Shown here: positions 31,738 through 41,131 of the stretch, piece after piece
Numbering within the stretch: position 1 is the stretch's first letter
Layout of the letters: each line of letters starts with the position of its first letter
The notes under the pieces: model-generated
What the model was told of the DNA's origin: nothing
Database searches by the model: none
What the model saw: the letters and a program-made list of their open reading frames with translations, nothing else
Program-made: the position numbers and the translations under genes
Assembly: GCA_038124905.1 (NCBI GenBank)
Contig: JAYPCW010000002.1
Location: 1-45,523 of the forward strand
Direction: 5' to 3'
From: ATZT02 sp038124905
Lineage (GTDB): Bacteria > Actinomycetota > Actinomycetes > S36-B12 > UBA5976
DNA length: 45,523 nt

Positions 31738-33366
31738 ATGTCTGAAAATGAACAACTCAACAAGTTAGAGAATGAGATTAAGTCACTTCGTTCCCATAAC
31801 GAAAATCTGGCGCACACACTGCGAGAGGCAAAAGAACAACTAATAGCACTAAAAGCAGAAGTTGAAAACCTTTCAAAGCCGCCAAGCAGTTTTGCCATAA
31901 TCGTTTCAAACAACAAAGACGGCTCGGTAGATATTTTAAATGCCGGTCGAAAGTTACGAGTTACCGTTTCCCCAGAAGTTAAAAGACAGGATTTACTCGT
32001 CGGCCGCGAAGTAATTCTTAATGATGCCCTAAACGTCGTTGATGTTTTAAGCTATGAATCGGTCGGTGAGGTAGTAACACTTAAAGAAGTTTTAGCAGAT
32101 CAGGCTCGTGCCGTAGTAATTGGCCGAACCGACGAAGAAAAAATAGCACGCCTGGCTCAGCCACTAATCGATGAAAATTTACGATCCGGTGACTCATTAA
32201 TGCTGGATCCTAAAAATAATGTTCTCTACGAGAAGATACCTAAAAGTGATATCGAAGAATTAGTTTTGGAAGAAGTCCCGGATGTTGATTACAACGATAT
32301 CGGGGGGCTGGGTCAACAAATTGAACAAATTAGAGATGCAGTTGAAATGCCTTATTTACATAAGGACCTTTATGCAGAACACCAATTAAAGGCACCCAAA
32401 GGCATTTTGCTTTATGGTCCACCTGGCTGTGGCAAAACTTTAATCGCTAAAGCGGTGGCGAATTCTTTAGCTAAAAAAGTATCGGAAAAAACTGGTCAGG
32501 CTGACACCAAATCTTTCTTTCTAAACATCAAAGGACCTGAACTATTAAATAAATATGTAGGTGAAACAGAAAGACATATCAGACAGATATTTCAGAGGGC
32601 CCGCGAAAAGGCAAATAGCGGAACTCCAGTAATCGTTTTCTTTGATGAGATGGATTCCCTATTCAGAACACGGGGGAGCGGGGTATCAAGCGATGTTGAA
32701 AACACTATTGTCCCCCAATTACTAAGTGAAATTGACGGAGTAGAGACACTAGAGAATGTGATCGTTATTGGCGCTTCTAATAGAGAAGACATGATTGATC
32801 CGGCAATTTTGAGACCTGGTCGACTCGATGTAAAAATAAAAATCGAAAGACCTGATATTCAAGCGGCTCGAGAAATTCTTGCCAAGTACTTAACTACTGC
32901 TTTGCCAATACATCCTGAAGATCTTAAAGAACACGGGCAAGATTCTGATACAGCAATAAATCAAATGATAGATACCGCAGTTAATAAAATGTACGCCCAG
33001 AGTGACGAAAATAGATTCATTGAGGTCACATATGCTAATGGTGATAGAGAAGTACTTTATTTTAAAGATTTTAATAGTGGGGCGATGCTTGAAAATATTG
33101 TCTCTCGCGCAAAAAAGGAAGCAATAAAAGATTTTTTAGCTAGCGGTGTCAAAGGAATATCAGTTTCACATTTAGTTAATGCCTGTTATGAGGAATTTCG
33201 AGCTAATGAAGACTTACCAAATAGCACTAATCCCGATGACTGGGCAAGAATTTCTGGCAAAAAGGGCGAGAGAATTGTCTTTCTAAGAACCTTGATTCAA
33301 AGCAAGCAGGGTGAGGAGCCGGGCAGATCGATTGAAACCGTATCCCACACCGGCCAATATCTCTAA
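31738..33366 (+). CDS. arc: Proteasome-associated AAA ATPase (ARC/Mpa)
   Basis: 542 residues. It unfolds Pup-tagged proteins and feeds them to the 20S core. Order: N-terminal coiled coil (about 3-48) that binds Pup, an OB-type interdomain, then one AAA domain with Walker A GPPGCGKT (227-234), Walker B VIVFFDEMDS (about 298-307) and arginine fingers in ILRPGRLDVK. It ends in THTGQYL; the GQYL tail with penultimate Tyr is what docks mycobacterial Mpa on the proteasome. It is the first gene of the Pup-proteasome run. Confidence 0.96.
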   Translation: MSENEQLNKLENEIKSLRSHNENLAHTLREAKEQLIALKAEVENLSKPPSSFAIIVSNNKDGSVDILNAGRKLRVTVSPEVKRQDLLVGREVILNDALNVVDVLSYESVGEVVTLKEVLADQARAVVIGRTDEEKIARLAQPLIDENLRSGDSLMLDPKNNVLYEKIPKSDIEELVLEEVPDVDYNDIGGLGQQIEQIRDAVEMPYLHKDLYAEHQLKAPKGILLYGPPGCGKTLIAKAVANSLAKKVSEKTGQADTKSFFLNIKGPELLNKYVGETERHIRQIFQRAREKANSGTPVIVFFDEMDSLFRTRGSGVSSDVENTIVPQLLSEIDGVETLENVIVIGASNREDMIDPAILRPGRLDVKIKIERPDIQAAREILAKYLTTALPIHPEDLKEHGQDSDTAINQMIDTAVNKMYAQSDENRFIEVTYANGDREVLYFKDFNSGAMLENIVSRAKKEAIKDFLASGVKGISVSHLVNACYEEFRANEDLPNSTNPDDWARISGKKGERIVFLRTLIQSKQGEEPGRSIETVSHTGQYL

Positions 33367-33381
33367 GCTCAGTTTTCTAAA

Positions 33382-34881
33382 ATGAGCGTAAAACGAGTAA
33401 TCGGAATTGAAAACGAGTACGGAATCAGCCAACCTGCTAATCCAACGGCTAATCCCATGGCCTTGTCTACGCTCGTGGTTGATTCATATGCAAATTATGT
33501 TTATCCACATAAAAAAATTCGCTGGGATTATGACTTAGAAGATCCATTGAGAGACGCCAGAGGTTTTGACTTAAGTCGACCAGAGGCAGACCCCTCCTTG
33601 TTAACAGATGAGATGACTGTGTCAAATGTAATTCTTACTAATGGTGCCAGGTTTTATGTTGATCATGCGCATCCTGAATATGCGACTCCAGAAGTTAATT
33701 CCCCGCGTGAGGCGTTAGTTTGGGATCGTGCCGGCGAATTAATCATCACAAAGGCTGCTGAACTAGCAAGTCAAAGTACACAAGAGATTTATATTCATAA
33801 AAACAATACAGACAACAAAGGCGTTTCATATGGTACTCATGAAAATTATTTAGTTTCTAGAGAAACTCCATTTAACAAAATAATAAGTGTCTTGACGACT
33901 TTTTTTGTGACACGTCAAATCTTTACTGGAGCAGGCCGCTTAGGTATCGGAGTTAATGAAATTGATTTTGAATACCAGATTTCTCAGCGAGCCGATTTTT
34001 TTGAAACATTGGTAGGCCTAGAAACCACTATGCGGAGACCCATAATTAACACTAGAGATGAGCCACACGCAGATCCAAATCTATATCGACGATTGCATGT
34101 AATTATCGGTGATGCCAATATGAGTGACGTCTCTAATTTACTAAAAATTGGAACTACTTCACTTGTTTTGAAACTACTAGAAGATTCTGACTTTGATGAT
34201 TTTGAGCTAGAGCTTGATGCCCCGCTTGAAGCACTCAAAATGGTCTCTCAAGATTTAGAACTGAAGAAAAAATTGAAATTAAAAAATGGAAAATACCTCA
34301 CTGCAATCGAAATTCAAGATATTTTTCTTGAAAAAGTGCAACATCATCTAGAAAAAATTGATGAAATTGATCCAGATACGCAGGAGACTTTGAATTGGTG
34401 GCAAAAAATACTCGATTTACTCAGGGAAGATATATTCTTGACTGTAAATTATTTAGATTGGGTAGCAAAGCTTAATTTAATTCAAAACTTGAAATTTCGA
34501 GATAATTTAAAGTGGTCTGATTCGGTTTTACAAATGCTAGATCTGCAATATGCAGATTTAAATCCCAATCGATCTCTCGCACGATTACTTGAACGAAAAG
34601 GAAGTCTTAAGCGATTAGTTGGTGAAGCTGAAATTACTGCGGCGGTTAAATTTCCACCTAATTCTACTCGTGCCTGGTTTCGTGGACAGTCGCTTTTGCG
34701 ATTTTCTAATCAAATTGCAGGTGCCAGTTGGGACAGTGTGATTTTCGATCTTTCGGCAGATCGCCCATTGATAAGAATTCCCACGCTAGATCCTTTGAAG
34801 GGAAATCAGGAGCAGTTGGGAGATATCTTTGAGTCAGTTAAATCGGCAGCGGATTTAGTTATGCGACTTAGCCACAGTTGA
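33382..34881 (+). CDS. dop: Pup deamidase/depupylase Dop
   Basis: 499 residues of the carboxylate-amine ligase-like fold shared with PafA. Dop deamidates the C-terminal Gln of Pup and removes Pup from substrates. The start VKRVIGIENEYGISQPANPT holds the Mg-binding Glu. The following NPMALSTLVVDSYANYVYPH region is the extra Dop loop absent from PafA. IHKNNTDNKGVSYGTHENYL, TGAGRLGIG and RPIINTRDEPHADPNLYRRL are shared with PafA. The Pup encoded next ends in Gln, so this deamidase step is needed here. Confidence 0.95.
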   Translation: MSVKRVIGIENEYGISQPANPTANPMALSTLVVDSYANYVYPHKKIRWDYDLEDPLRDARGFDLSRPEADPSLLTDEMTVSNVILTNGARFYVDHAHPEYATPEVNSPREALVWDRAGELIITKAAELASQSTQEIYIHKNNTDNKGVSYGTHENYLVSRETPFNKIISVLTTFFVTRQIFTGAGRLGIGVNEIDFEYQISQRADFFETLVGLETTMRRPIINTRDEPHADPNLYRRLHVIIGDANMSDVSNLLKIGTTSLVLKLLEDSDFDDFELELDAPLEALKMVSQDLELKKKLKLKNGKYLTAIEIQDIFLEKVQHHLEKIDEIDPDTQETLNWWQKILDLLREDIFLTVNYLDWVAKLNLIQNLKFRDNLKWSDSVLQMLDLQYADLNPNRSLARLLERKGSLKRLVGEAEITAAVKFPPNSTRAWFRGQSLLRFSNQIAGASWDSVIFDLSADRPLIRIPTLDPLKGNQEQLGDIFESVKSAADLVMRLSHS

Positions 34882-34918
34882 CTTTTTCCGTTAAGATTTA
34901 AAAATAAGAAGGGAATTT

Positions 34919-35101
34919 ATGGCTGAACGAGAGCAAATCACCTCTACTGGGCAGAGTCACGACGAAGATTCCCATCTTGAAACGAATGTGACCCAGTCGG
35001 ACACTAATCGCGCTGATGAATTACTCGATGAAATTGATGCTGTTCTTGAAAAAAATGCTGCAGAGTTTGTAAAAGGTTTTGTTCAAAAGGGTGGCCAATG
35101 A
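34919..35101 (+). CDS. pup: Prokaryotic ubiquitin-like protein Pup
   Basis: 60 residues, acidic and low in hydrophobics up to the C-terminal ADELLDEIDAVLEKNAAEFV, the helix that binds the ATPase coiled coil. It ends VQKGGQ; the final Gln must be deamidated by Dop before PafA ligates it to lysines. AAGGGAA precedes ATG 34919. The stop overlaps prcB as ATGA. Confidence 0.97.
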   Translation: MAEREQITSTGQSHDEDSHLETNVTQSDTNRADELLDEIDAVLEKNAAEFVKGFVQKGGQ

Positions 35102-35886
35102 GTGACTTGAGTTATTCATCATCATTTTATGAATTTTTAAAATTGAATCAGGGCGGGCTTCCAATTAAAAATAACAAAATGGAGCAGATCGTTCACGGTA
35201 CAACCATTGTGGCAGTCGCTTTCGCTGGAGGAGTGGTTATGGCAGGGGACCGAAGAGCCACTATGGGTAACTATGTAGCGCAGAATGACATTGAGAAAGT
35301 GTTTCCTGCAGATGACTTTTCCGCTATAGGCATTGCAGGCAGTGCTGGAATTGCCATTGAATTAGTTAAGTTGTTTCAAGTTGAACTAGAGCATTATGAA
35401 AAAATCGAAGGCATGCCACTTTCTGTTGAAGGTAAAGCAAATCGTTTAAGTGTCTTACTTCGGGGAAATCTTGGTTTAGCATTAGAAGGTTTGGCGGCGC
35501 TTCCGCTTTATGCTGCTTATGATCCAAAGCGAGAATCCGGGCGGGTTTTTTCCTATGACATTACGGGAGGCCGTTACGAAGAACACGATTATTTTGCGGT
35601 CGGTTCAGGTTCTCTATTTGCTAGAGCTAGTTTAAAGAAGATGTTTGAACCAGATCAGGATAGTAATTTTGCTATCAAAATTGCTCTGGAATCAATTTAT
35701 GATGCAGCCGAAGAAGACTCTGCTACGGCAGGTCCAGATATGGCAAGAAACATTTATCCGGTAGTAGTTAAAGTTGATGAGAAAGGTTTTGAAAAAATAG
35801 AACAAAGCCAATTAACTGCAACATTAAATAAAATTCTGGCAGGTAGAAAGAATCGACCTGATGGACCGATTGCGAGACACTCATGA
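35098..35886 (+). CDS. prcB: Proteasome beta subunit PrcB
   Basis: 262 residues. The catalytic N-terminal threonine is predicted at T35, exposed by cleavage in IVHG/TTIVAVAFAGGVVMAG. The propeptide is therefore about 34 residues, shorter than the roughly 57 of Mycobacterium tuberculosis. D and K residues of the active site lie in GDRRATMG and NDIEKVF, and the late Ser in EEDSATAGPD. Overlaps of 4 bases with pup and with prcA suggest coupled translation of the core subunits. Confidence 0.96.
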   Translation: MSDLSYSSSFYEFLKLNQGGLPIKNNKMEQIVHGTTIVAVAFAGGVVMAGDRRATMGNYVAQNDIEKVFPADDFSAIGIAGSAGIAIELVKLFQVELEHYEKIEGMPLSVEGKANRLSVLLRGNLGLALEGLAALPLYAAYDPKRESGRVFSYDITGGRYEEHDYFAVGSGSLFARASLKKMFEPDQDSNFAIKIALESIYDAAEEDSATAGPDMARNIYPVVVKVDEKGFEKIEQSQLTATLNKILAGRKNRPDGPIARHS

Positions 35887-36575
35887 GTGTGCCCTTTTAC
35901 GTTTCTCCTGAACAATTAACTAGAGACCGGGCAGACTTCGCTAGAAAAGGTATCTCACGCGGGAAAAGCGTAGTAGTGCTGCAAAGTAGCGAAGGCATAA
36001 TTTTAGTTGCAGATAATCCTTCTAAAGCATTACACAAGGTAAGTGAAATTTATGACCGGATCGCCTTCGCAGCTGTTGGTAAATACAATGAGTTTGAAAA
36101 TTTGCGAGTATCAGGAATTCGTTTTTCTGATATGAGAGGTTATTCTTATGACCGAAGTGATGTATCGGCGAGATCACTGGCAAATGCTTATGCTCAAACT
36201 ATGGGCGCAGCTTTTACGGATGCGCTAAAGCCTTTAGAAGTTGAAATTGTGGTCACTCAATTGGGTGAGAAAATCTCTGAAGATGAGATTTATCGCCTAA
36301 CTTTTGATGGTTCGTTAGCTGATGAACATGGCTTTGTTGCTATTGGAGGCCAAGCAGATGAGATAAATCAAATGCTCGGACAATCCTGGAAGTCTAGTTT
36401 GGATTTCTCGGGAGCTCTCAAAATTGCCGTTGAGGCGCTGACCAATCAGGCAAACGCAGATCAAGAATTCGATGCGCTCAATTTAGAAGTAGCAGTTTTA
36501 GATCGAAAGAAATCTGGAAGAACTTTTAGAAGATTGACTGTCGAGCAAACCGACAAATTAATCAAGAAAAGTTAA
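35883..36575 (+). CDS. prcA: Proteasome alpha subunit PrcA
   Basis: 230 residues. Alpha rings gate the 20S core. YVSPEQLTRDRADFARKGIS is the gating N-terminus of actinobacterial PrcA, followed by GKSVVVLQSSEGIILVADN, KVSEIYDRIAFAAVGKYNEF, NLRVSGIRFSDMRGYSYDRS. No catalytic Thr, as expected. The last A of its TAA stop is the first base of the pafA ATG. Confidence 0.95.
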   Translation: MSVPFYVSPEQLTRDRADFARKGISRGKSVVVLQSSEGIILVADNPSKALHKVSEIYDRIAFAAVGKYNEFENLRVSGIRFSDMRGYSYDRSDVSARSLANAYAQTMGAAFTDALKPLEVEIVVTQLGEKISEDEIYRLTFDGSLADEHGFVAIGGQADEINQMLGQSWKSSLDFSGALKIAVEALTNQANADQEFDALNLEVAVLDRKKSGRTFRRLTVEQTDKLIKKS

Positions 36576-37939
36576 TGCAAAAAAGGATTTTTGGGCTCGA
36601 AACAGAATATGGAATAACTTGCGTCTCAGATGGGATTCGTCGATTATCACCAGATGAAGTGGCGCGGTATTTATTTAGGCGAGTGGTGGCTTGGGGTCGC
36701 TCTAGCAATATTTTTCTAACTAACGGTGCGCGACTTTACTTAGATGTTGGGTCACACCCTGAATACGCAACAGCTGAGTGCGATGACTTGCATACTTTGG
36801 TTGTTCAGGATCGTGCCGGAGAGAGAATTTTAGAGAGCCTTGTATTTGATGCTCAAAAGCGAATGCAGGACGAGGGAATAGTCGGGAAAATTCATCTTTT
36901 TAAAAATAATACCGATTCAGCCGGAAACAGTTACGGCTGTCATGAAAATTATCTAGTTGAACGCAAAAGAGATTTTAATTTACTACTAGAGAGTTTGGTG
37001 CCATTTTTAATTACTCGACAGGTAATAACTGGTGCAGGAAGAATCGTCCACTCACCCCGAGGTTCTTTTTATAGCTTAAGTCAGCGAGCAGACCATATTT
37101 GGGAAGGAGTATCTAGTGCTACAACTAGATCTCGTCCAATAATAAATACCCGCGATGAGCCTCATGCCGACGCAGAGAAGTACCGTAGGTTGCATGTGAT
37201 TGTTGGCGATTCCAATATGTCAGAAGTTACTACACAACTTAAAGTAACGATTACCGATTTGATGTTGAAAATGTTAGAAGATGGCATAGTTTTTCGCGAT
37301 TTTACTATTGAAAATCCAATTAGAGCGATTAGAGATATTTCTAATGATATTGAAATGAAAAAAACAATTAAGTTAGCTAACGGAAAAGACATAACTGCTT
37401 TAGCTATGCAAAGAGAATATTTTGAAAAAACTCAAGATTATGCAAATAGCCTTGAATTAACCCGCGACCCGATAATTTATGGCGCATTAGATCTTTGGCA
37501 GAGAGCCATAAAAGCAGGCGAAAGTCAAGACTGGAGCTTGATAGACAAAGAGATTGATTTCGCAATTAAATATAAATTGCTGCAACGCTATAAAAGTCGA
37601 GGTAATCTCTCTTTCGCAGATCCAAAAATGGCCATGATTGACCTCTCGTACCACGACATAAATCGTGATATTGGAATCTTCTATTTACTAGAAAAGCGGG
37701 GGCAGGCCTTGCGAATTACAAATGATGAAGAAGTAACTCAGGCTAAAACCACACCTCCGCAGACCACGAGGGCGAAATTGCGTGGCGACTTTATTGCTAG
37801 GGCTCAAGAAAAAAGACGTGATTTTACTGTAGATTGGGTTCATCTAAAGTTAAATGATCAGACTCAAAGGACCGTTCTTTGCAAAGACCCTTTTAAGAAT
37901 GTAGATGAGAGAGTTGAAAGACTATTGGAGACCATGTGA
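36575..37939 (+). CDS. pafA: Pup ligase PafA
   Basis: 454 residues. It ligates deamidated Pup to substrate lysines with ATP. RIFGLETEYGITCV holds the catalytic Mg-binding Glu; GSHPEYATAECDD follows without the Dop loop. IHLFKNNTDSAGNSYGCHENYL, TGAGRI, TRSRPIINTRDEPHADAEKY and the C-terminal VDERVERLLETM are typical of PafA. It overlaps the FKBP gene by 4 bases. Confidence 0.96.
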   Translation: MQKRIFGLETEYGITCVSDGIRRLSPDEVARYLFRRVVAWGRSSNIFLTNGARLYLDVGSHPEYATAECDDLHTLVVQDRAGERILESLVFDAQKRMQDEGIVGKIHLFKNNTDSAGNSYGCHENYLVERKRDFNLLLESLVPFLITRQVITGAGRIVHSPRGSFYSLSQRADHIWEGVSSATTRSRPIINTRDEPHADAEKYRRLHVIVGDSNMSEVTTQLKVTITDLMLKMLEDGIVFRDFTIENPIRAIRDISNDIEMKKTIKLANGKDITALAMQREYFEKTQDYANSLELTRDPIIYGALDLWQRAIKAGESQDWSLIDKEIDFAIKYKLLQRYKSRGNLSFADPKMAMIDLSYHDINRDIGIFYLLEKRGQALRITNDEEVTQAKTTPPQTTRAKLRGDFIARAQEKRRDFTVDWVHLKLNDQTQRTVLCKDPFKNVDERVERLLETM

Positions 37940-38439
37940 AGGTAAAGGCAATTTTCATAGCAATAGCGTTAACCATAACCGGATGCGCAGTGACAAACGA
38001 TGTAACACCAGGTCAGGGAGCAATAACATTGGAGACATATAAAGGTGTAGTGGTAGAAAGCACGGCTGGACAAAAACCACTAATAACAATTACCGACGAG
38101 GCGACGGGCGCCCTTGATCTTTTTCAGAGTGATCTAATTAGAGGTGAAGGTGAAACTGTGCTCCCAGGAGCAGAAGTAACCGTTCATTATGTAGGCGTGG
38201 GGCTTAACTCAGGAAATGAATTTGATTCTTCTTGGGATCGCGACGCTCCGATAAGTTTTAGCTTGGATCAAGTGATCCCGGGTTGGAGCGAGGGAGTTGT
38301 CGGTATGCAAGTTGGTGGCCGGCGTTTGCTAGTAATTCCCGGAGATTTAGCCTACGGTGAGGCAGGAATTCCGCAGGCAGGTATTGGATCGAATGAAACA
38401 TTAGTTTTTGTGGTTGATTTACTAGCAATTGTTCAGTAA
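37936..38439 (+). CDS. FKBP-type peptidyl-prolyl isomerase lipoprotein
   Basis: 167 residues from GTG 37936. The N-terminus is a lipoprotein signal: positive start, AIFIAIALTI, lipobox ITG with C17. The C-terminal FKBP domain (about 70-167) contains AEVTVHYVGVGLNSGNEFDS, SFSLDQVIPGWSEGVVGMQV, GGRRLLVIPGDLAYGEAG and NETLVFVVDLLAI. It should fold proline-containing proteins outside the membrane. Although coupled to pafA, it acts in a different compartment; other actinobacteria also keep an FKBP gene between pafA and pafBC. Confidence 0.92.
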   Translation: MKVKAIFIAIALTITGCAVTNDVTPGQGAITLETYKGVVVESTAGQKPLITITDEATGALDLFQSDLIRGEGETVLPGAEVTVHYVGVGLNSGNEFDSSWDRDAPISFSLDQVIPGWSEGVVGMQVGGRRLLVIPGDLAYGEAGIPQAGIGSNETLVFVVDLLAIVQ

Positions 38440-38442
38440 GCG

Positions 38443-39372
38443 ATGTCAGCTAGAAAGACTGAAAGACAACTCGACCTTTTGTTTATTCTGCTTAATTCGT
38501 CGCGCCCATTAAGTAGAGATGCAATACGGACGAAAATCGAGGAATATCGTAATCAAGAGAATCAAGATTCATTTGAGCGAATGTTCGAAAGAGATAAAGA
38601 TGAACTTCGAGCTGTTGGTATTCCTATAGAAACAAAGTCGCTTGACCCACTCTTTGATGACGAATTTGGTTACGAGTTGCGTCTTGAAAACTTGAATTTA
38701 AAAAATTCTTTCTTTAATAATGAAGAATTGGCAGAGTTAACTCGAGCCGCCTTAATTTGGGAAGATTCCGTTCTTGCAACTAGTGCACGGCTCGGCCTAG
38801 TAAAAAGCCTCACAGAAAGTCAAGAATCACTAGATTACAAAGAGGACTTTAAAATAGGTAAAATTATTGCCTCTCATGCTTATGTAGTACTTGCTGAAGC
38901 ACTAGTGAATAAGAACATAGTCGAATTTGAATATCACAAACCTAACCAAACAAATGCCGTAACAAAAAGAGTTGCACCAGAGTCGCTTTTTACCAGAAAA
39001 TCTAATGTCTACTTGAAGGCGATTGACTTAAGCGATTCAACTTTAAAGACTTTTAATTTATCAAGGATTGGAAGTGAGGTGATGCAGTATCAGCCAAGTC
39101 ATGAGGATCTAAAACTAATAAAAAATAAGAAAGTAGCTAATGACGAGATAAAGCAAGTGGGGCGTATCAAGTATCGATTCTCACCAGAGAGCATTCTGCA
39201 CACAATAAATGGTCGACTCGTTGACGATTGGATTGAGGTTGATTATTTCAATGAAGAAGATTTTGCCATATTTATAGCTCCGCTTGCTCACCAAATTGAG
39301 AAAATAGAACCACAATCATTAAACGAAGCGGTAATTTCGCTACTTGAATCAGTGCAGAGAACGATTCAATGA
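38443..39372 (+). CDS. pafB: WYL-domain transcriptional regulator PafB
   Basis: 309 residues. N-terminal helix-turn-helix (TERQLDLLFILLNSSRPLSR, about 5-24 and on to 45), then a WYL domain (about 150-215: IVEFEYHKPNQTNAVTKRVA, NVYLKAIDL, NLSRIG) and a C-terminal extension domain. The W-Y-L motif itself reads VYL here. With PafC it forms the DNA-damage-responsive activator known in mycobacteria. Its stop overlaps pafC as ATGA. Confidence 0.92.
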   Translation: MSARKTERQLDLLFILLNSSRPLSRDAIRTKIEEYRNQENQDSFERMFERDKDELRAVGIPIETKSLDPLFDDEFGYELRLENLNLKNSFFNNEELAELTRAALIWEDSVLATSARLGLVKSLTESQESLDYKEDFKIGKIIASHAYVVLAEALVNKNIVEFEYHKPNQTNAVTKRVAPESLFTRKSNVYLKAIDLSDSTLKTFNLSRIGSEVMQYQPSHEDLKLIKNKKVANDEIKQVGRIKYRFSPESILHTINGRLVDDWIEVDYFNEEDFAIFIAPLAHQIEKIEPQSLNEAVISLLESVQRTIQ

Positions 39373-40253
39373 GACAAAATTCTCTACGATTAGCTCGTCT
39401 TCTAACAATGCTTCCTTGGCTGCAAACGCAAGGGCCAGTGCATATATCTGAAGTTGCTAGAGTTTTTAATATTTCAATCAAAGAGGTGCTGGCAGATTTG
39501 GCATTGCTTACTTTTGTAGGCCCCGAACAGGCAGGTGGCGGTTTAGTCGATATTCAGTATGAAGATGACATTGTTAAAGTTGTCGACCCTCAAGGACTAA
39601 AGTCAGCTTTAAGTTTAAATATGTTTGAAAGAATTTCACTATTGATGGGTTTAAGAATATTACAGGATCTAGAACTAGCGAATCCAGCAACATTTTCAGC
39701 GCTTGAGAAGCTTGAAAGCGTCGAGGCAAGCGAGTTAAGCGTTTCTAAGCTAAACCAAACAATTAACAGTTGTCTTGGCGAGAAGAGGCTTCTCGAGATT
39801 CAGTACTTGTCATTTGGCGCAAGCAAAGCAACGACAAGAGTGATAGAGCCTCACCAAATAGTTGTCAAGAGTTCCACGCTTTACTTACAAGCCTGGTGTC
39901 GTGCGAGTGATGGTTGGCGAGATTTCAGAATAGATAGAATTCTTGAGGCAACAGCACTGAATGAATTTTTCGACGAGCGGAAATCTGAAAAATCTTTGGA
40001 TCAACTCGGCCGGGCGATTGAGATTGATCTAACAACAAATGCGCTTTGGGTGCTGGAGCAATACGCAGTCGAAGCGGCTCAAACCAATTCTAATAATTTA
40101 AGAATCACCATGCCAGTCTTTTCTGCAGTATGGCTGTTTCAATTTTTAGTTTCAACGGTTACTAGTATTCAAAGCGTTCAAATGGATAAAACCTTAAAAC
40201 AAGAAGTTTTAGCGGAGCTAGAAAGTGCCATCTCTAGATTAAAAGAATACTAA
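39369..40253 (+). CDS. pafC: WYL-domain transcriptional regulator PafC
   Basis: 294 residues, paralogous to PafB. N-terminal winged helix (LARLLTMLPWLQTQGPVHIS, VARVFNISIKEVLADLALL), WYL domain with KRLLEIQYLSFGASKATTRV, PHQIVVKSSTLYLQAWCRAS and DFRIDRIL, where the motif reads LYL. It partners PafB in the mycobacterial damage response. Immediately afterwards (TAATG) comes a diacylglycerol kinase, where tatA and tatC stand in many actinobacteria. Confidence 0.92.
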   Translation: MRQNSLRLARLLTMLPWLQTQGPVHISEVARVFNISIKEVLADLALLTFVGPEQAGGGLVDIQYEDDIVKVVDPQGLKSALSLNMFERISLLMGLRILQDLELANPATFSALEKLESVEASELSVSKLNQTINSCLGEKRLLEIQYLSFGASKATTRVIEPHQIVVKSSTLYLQAWCRASDGWRDFRIDRILEATALNEFFDERKSEKSLDQLGRAIEIDLTTNALWVLEQYAVEAAQTNSNNLRITMPVFSAVWLFQFLVSTVTSIQSVQMDKTLKQEVLAELESAISRLKEY

Positions 40254-41131
40254 TGCTAAGAATTGGCTTTGTTTACAATACAAATGCAGGTAGAAGATTT
40301 AAATCTAAGAAGATCAAAGCAATTCGTGATGTTCTCCTAAATCATGGCACCGTTCAAGAATTTGAAATTAAAAATCCTTACTCACTAGAGCAAGAAGTAG
40401 ATACTCTAACTTCCAACTTTGATTTACTTGTTATAGCTGGGGGAGATGGAAGCGTTAACGGCGTTATTAATCTATTGAAGGAAAATACGCCACCATTATT
40501 AGTCTTACCATTTGGTTCTGGAAATGACATAAGCCAAAGTTTTCACCCGAAATTAAATTTGCAGCGAATCAATAAGGCACTCAAAAATCTTGAATTTAAA
40601 AACGTGGATTTAATAGAAATTTCAGGGGAAGAAAGCATTTTTTGCCTCACCGTTGCGTGCCTTGGTACAGATGCACGAGTTAGCAAACGAGCATCGACAA
40701 TGCCAAGGTTTCTCGCGGGCGCTAGATATGTATTAGCGACCATAATGGAGATTTTCAAGAACGCGCCAACTGAAGTAACAGTTTCAACTGATGGTTTTTC
40801 GTATCAAGGAGCTGTGAGTGTCTGCTCTATGGCCAATACTGCGCAGTATGGGGGAGGAATCGAAATTTCTCCTAAGTCTAATATTGCTGATGGTCAACTA
40901 GAATTAGTGTTTGTCAAAAAATTGGATCGTTTGGCCTTACTTATGCTCTTCATTTTGCTTTTGTTAAAACAACATACAAAATCTAAAAAAATTAAGTATA
41001 TAAAAACAAATGACATTCATTTGGCTTCCAGCAATCAGCAGCTAGAGGTATGGGCTGATGGTCAATTCATGTCAGAACTTCCATGCCGTATCAGTATGGC
41101 TAACTTTAAATTAAGTGTTTTAAGAGTTTAA
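40253..41131 (+). CDS. Diacylglycerol kinase family lipid kinase
   Basis: 292 residues. The DAGK catalytic domain shows VYNTNAGRR, the nucleotide loop GGDGS (63-67) in LVIAGGDGSVNGVINLL, and PFGSGNDISQSF. The C-terminal beta sandwich (GGGIEISPKSNIADGQLELV) is that of YegS/DgkB-type kinases. It probably phosphorylates diacylglycerol or a related lipid. The stop is followed directly by the helicase ATG with no spacer. A homologous gene stands beside helY in other actinobacteria. Confidence 0.9.
   Translation: MLRIGFVYNTNAGRRFKSKKIKAIRDVLLNHGTVQEFEIKNPYSLEQEVDTLTSNFDLLVIAGGDGSVNGVINLLKENTPPLLVLPFGSGNDISQSFHPKLNLQRINKALKNLEFKNVDLIEISGEESIFCLTVACLGTDARVSKRASTMPRFLAGARYVLATIMEIFKNAPTEVTVSTDGFSYQGAVSVCSMANTAQYGGGIEISPKSNIADGQLELVFVKKLDRLALLMLFILLLLKQHTKSKKIKYIKTNDIHLASSNQQLEVWADGQFMSELPCRISMANFKLSVLRV

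Noticed and set aside
37936..38439. FKBP gene as an intruder in the Pup locus
   Set aside because: An FKBP gene at this place is, to my knowledge, common in other actinobacteria, so it is not unusual despite the different cell compartment.
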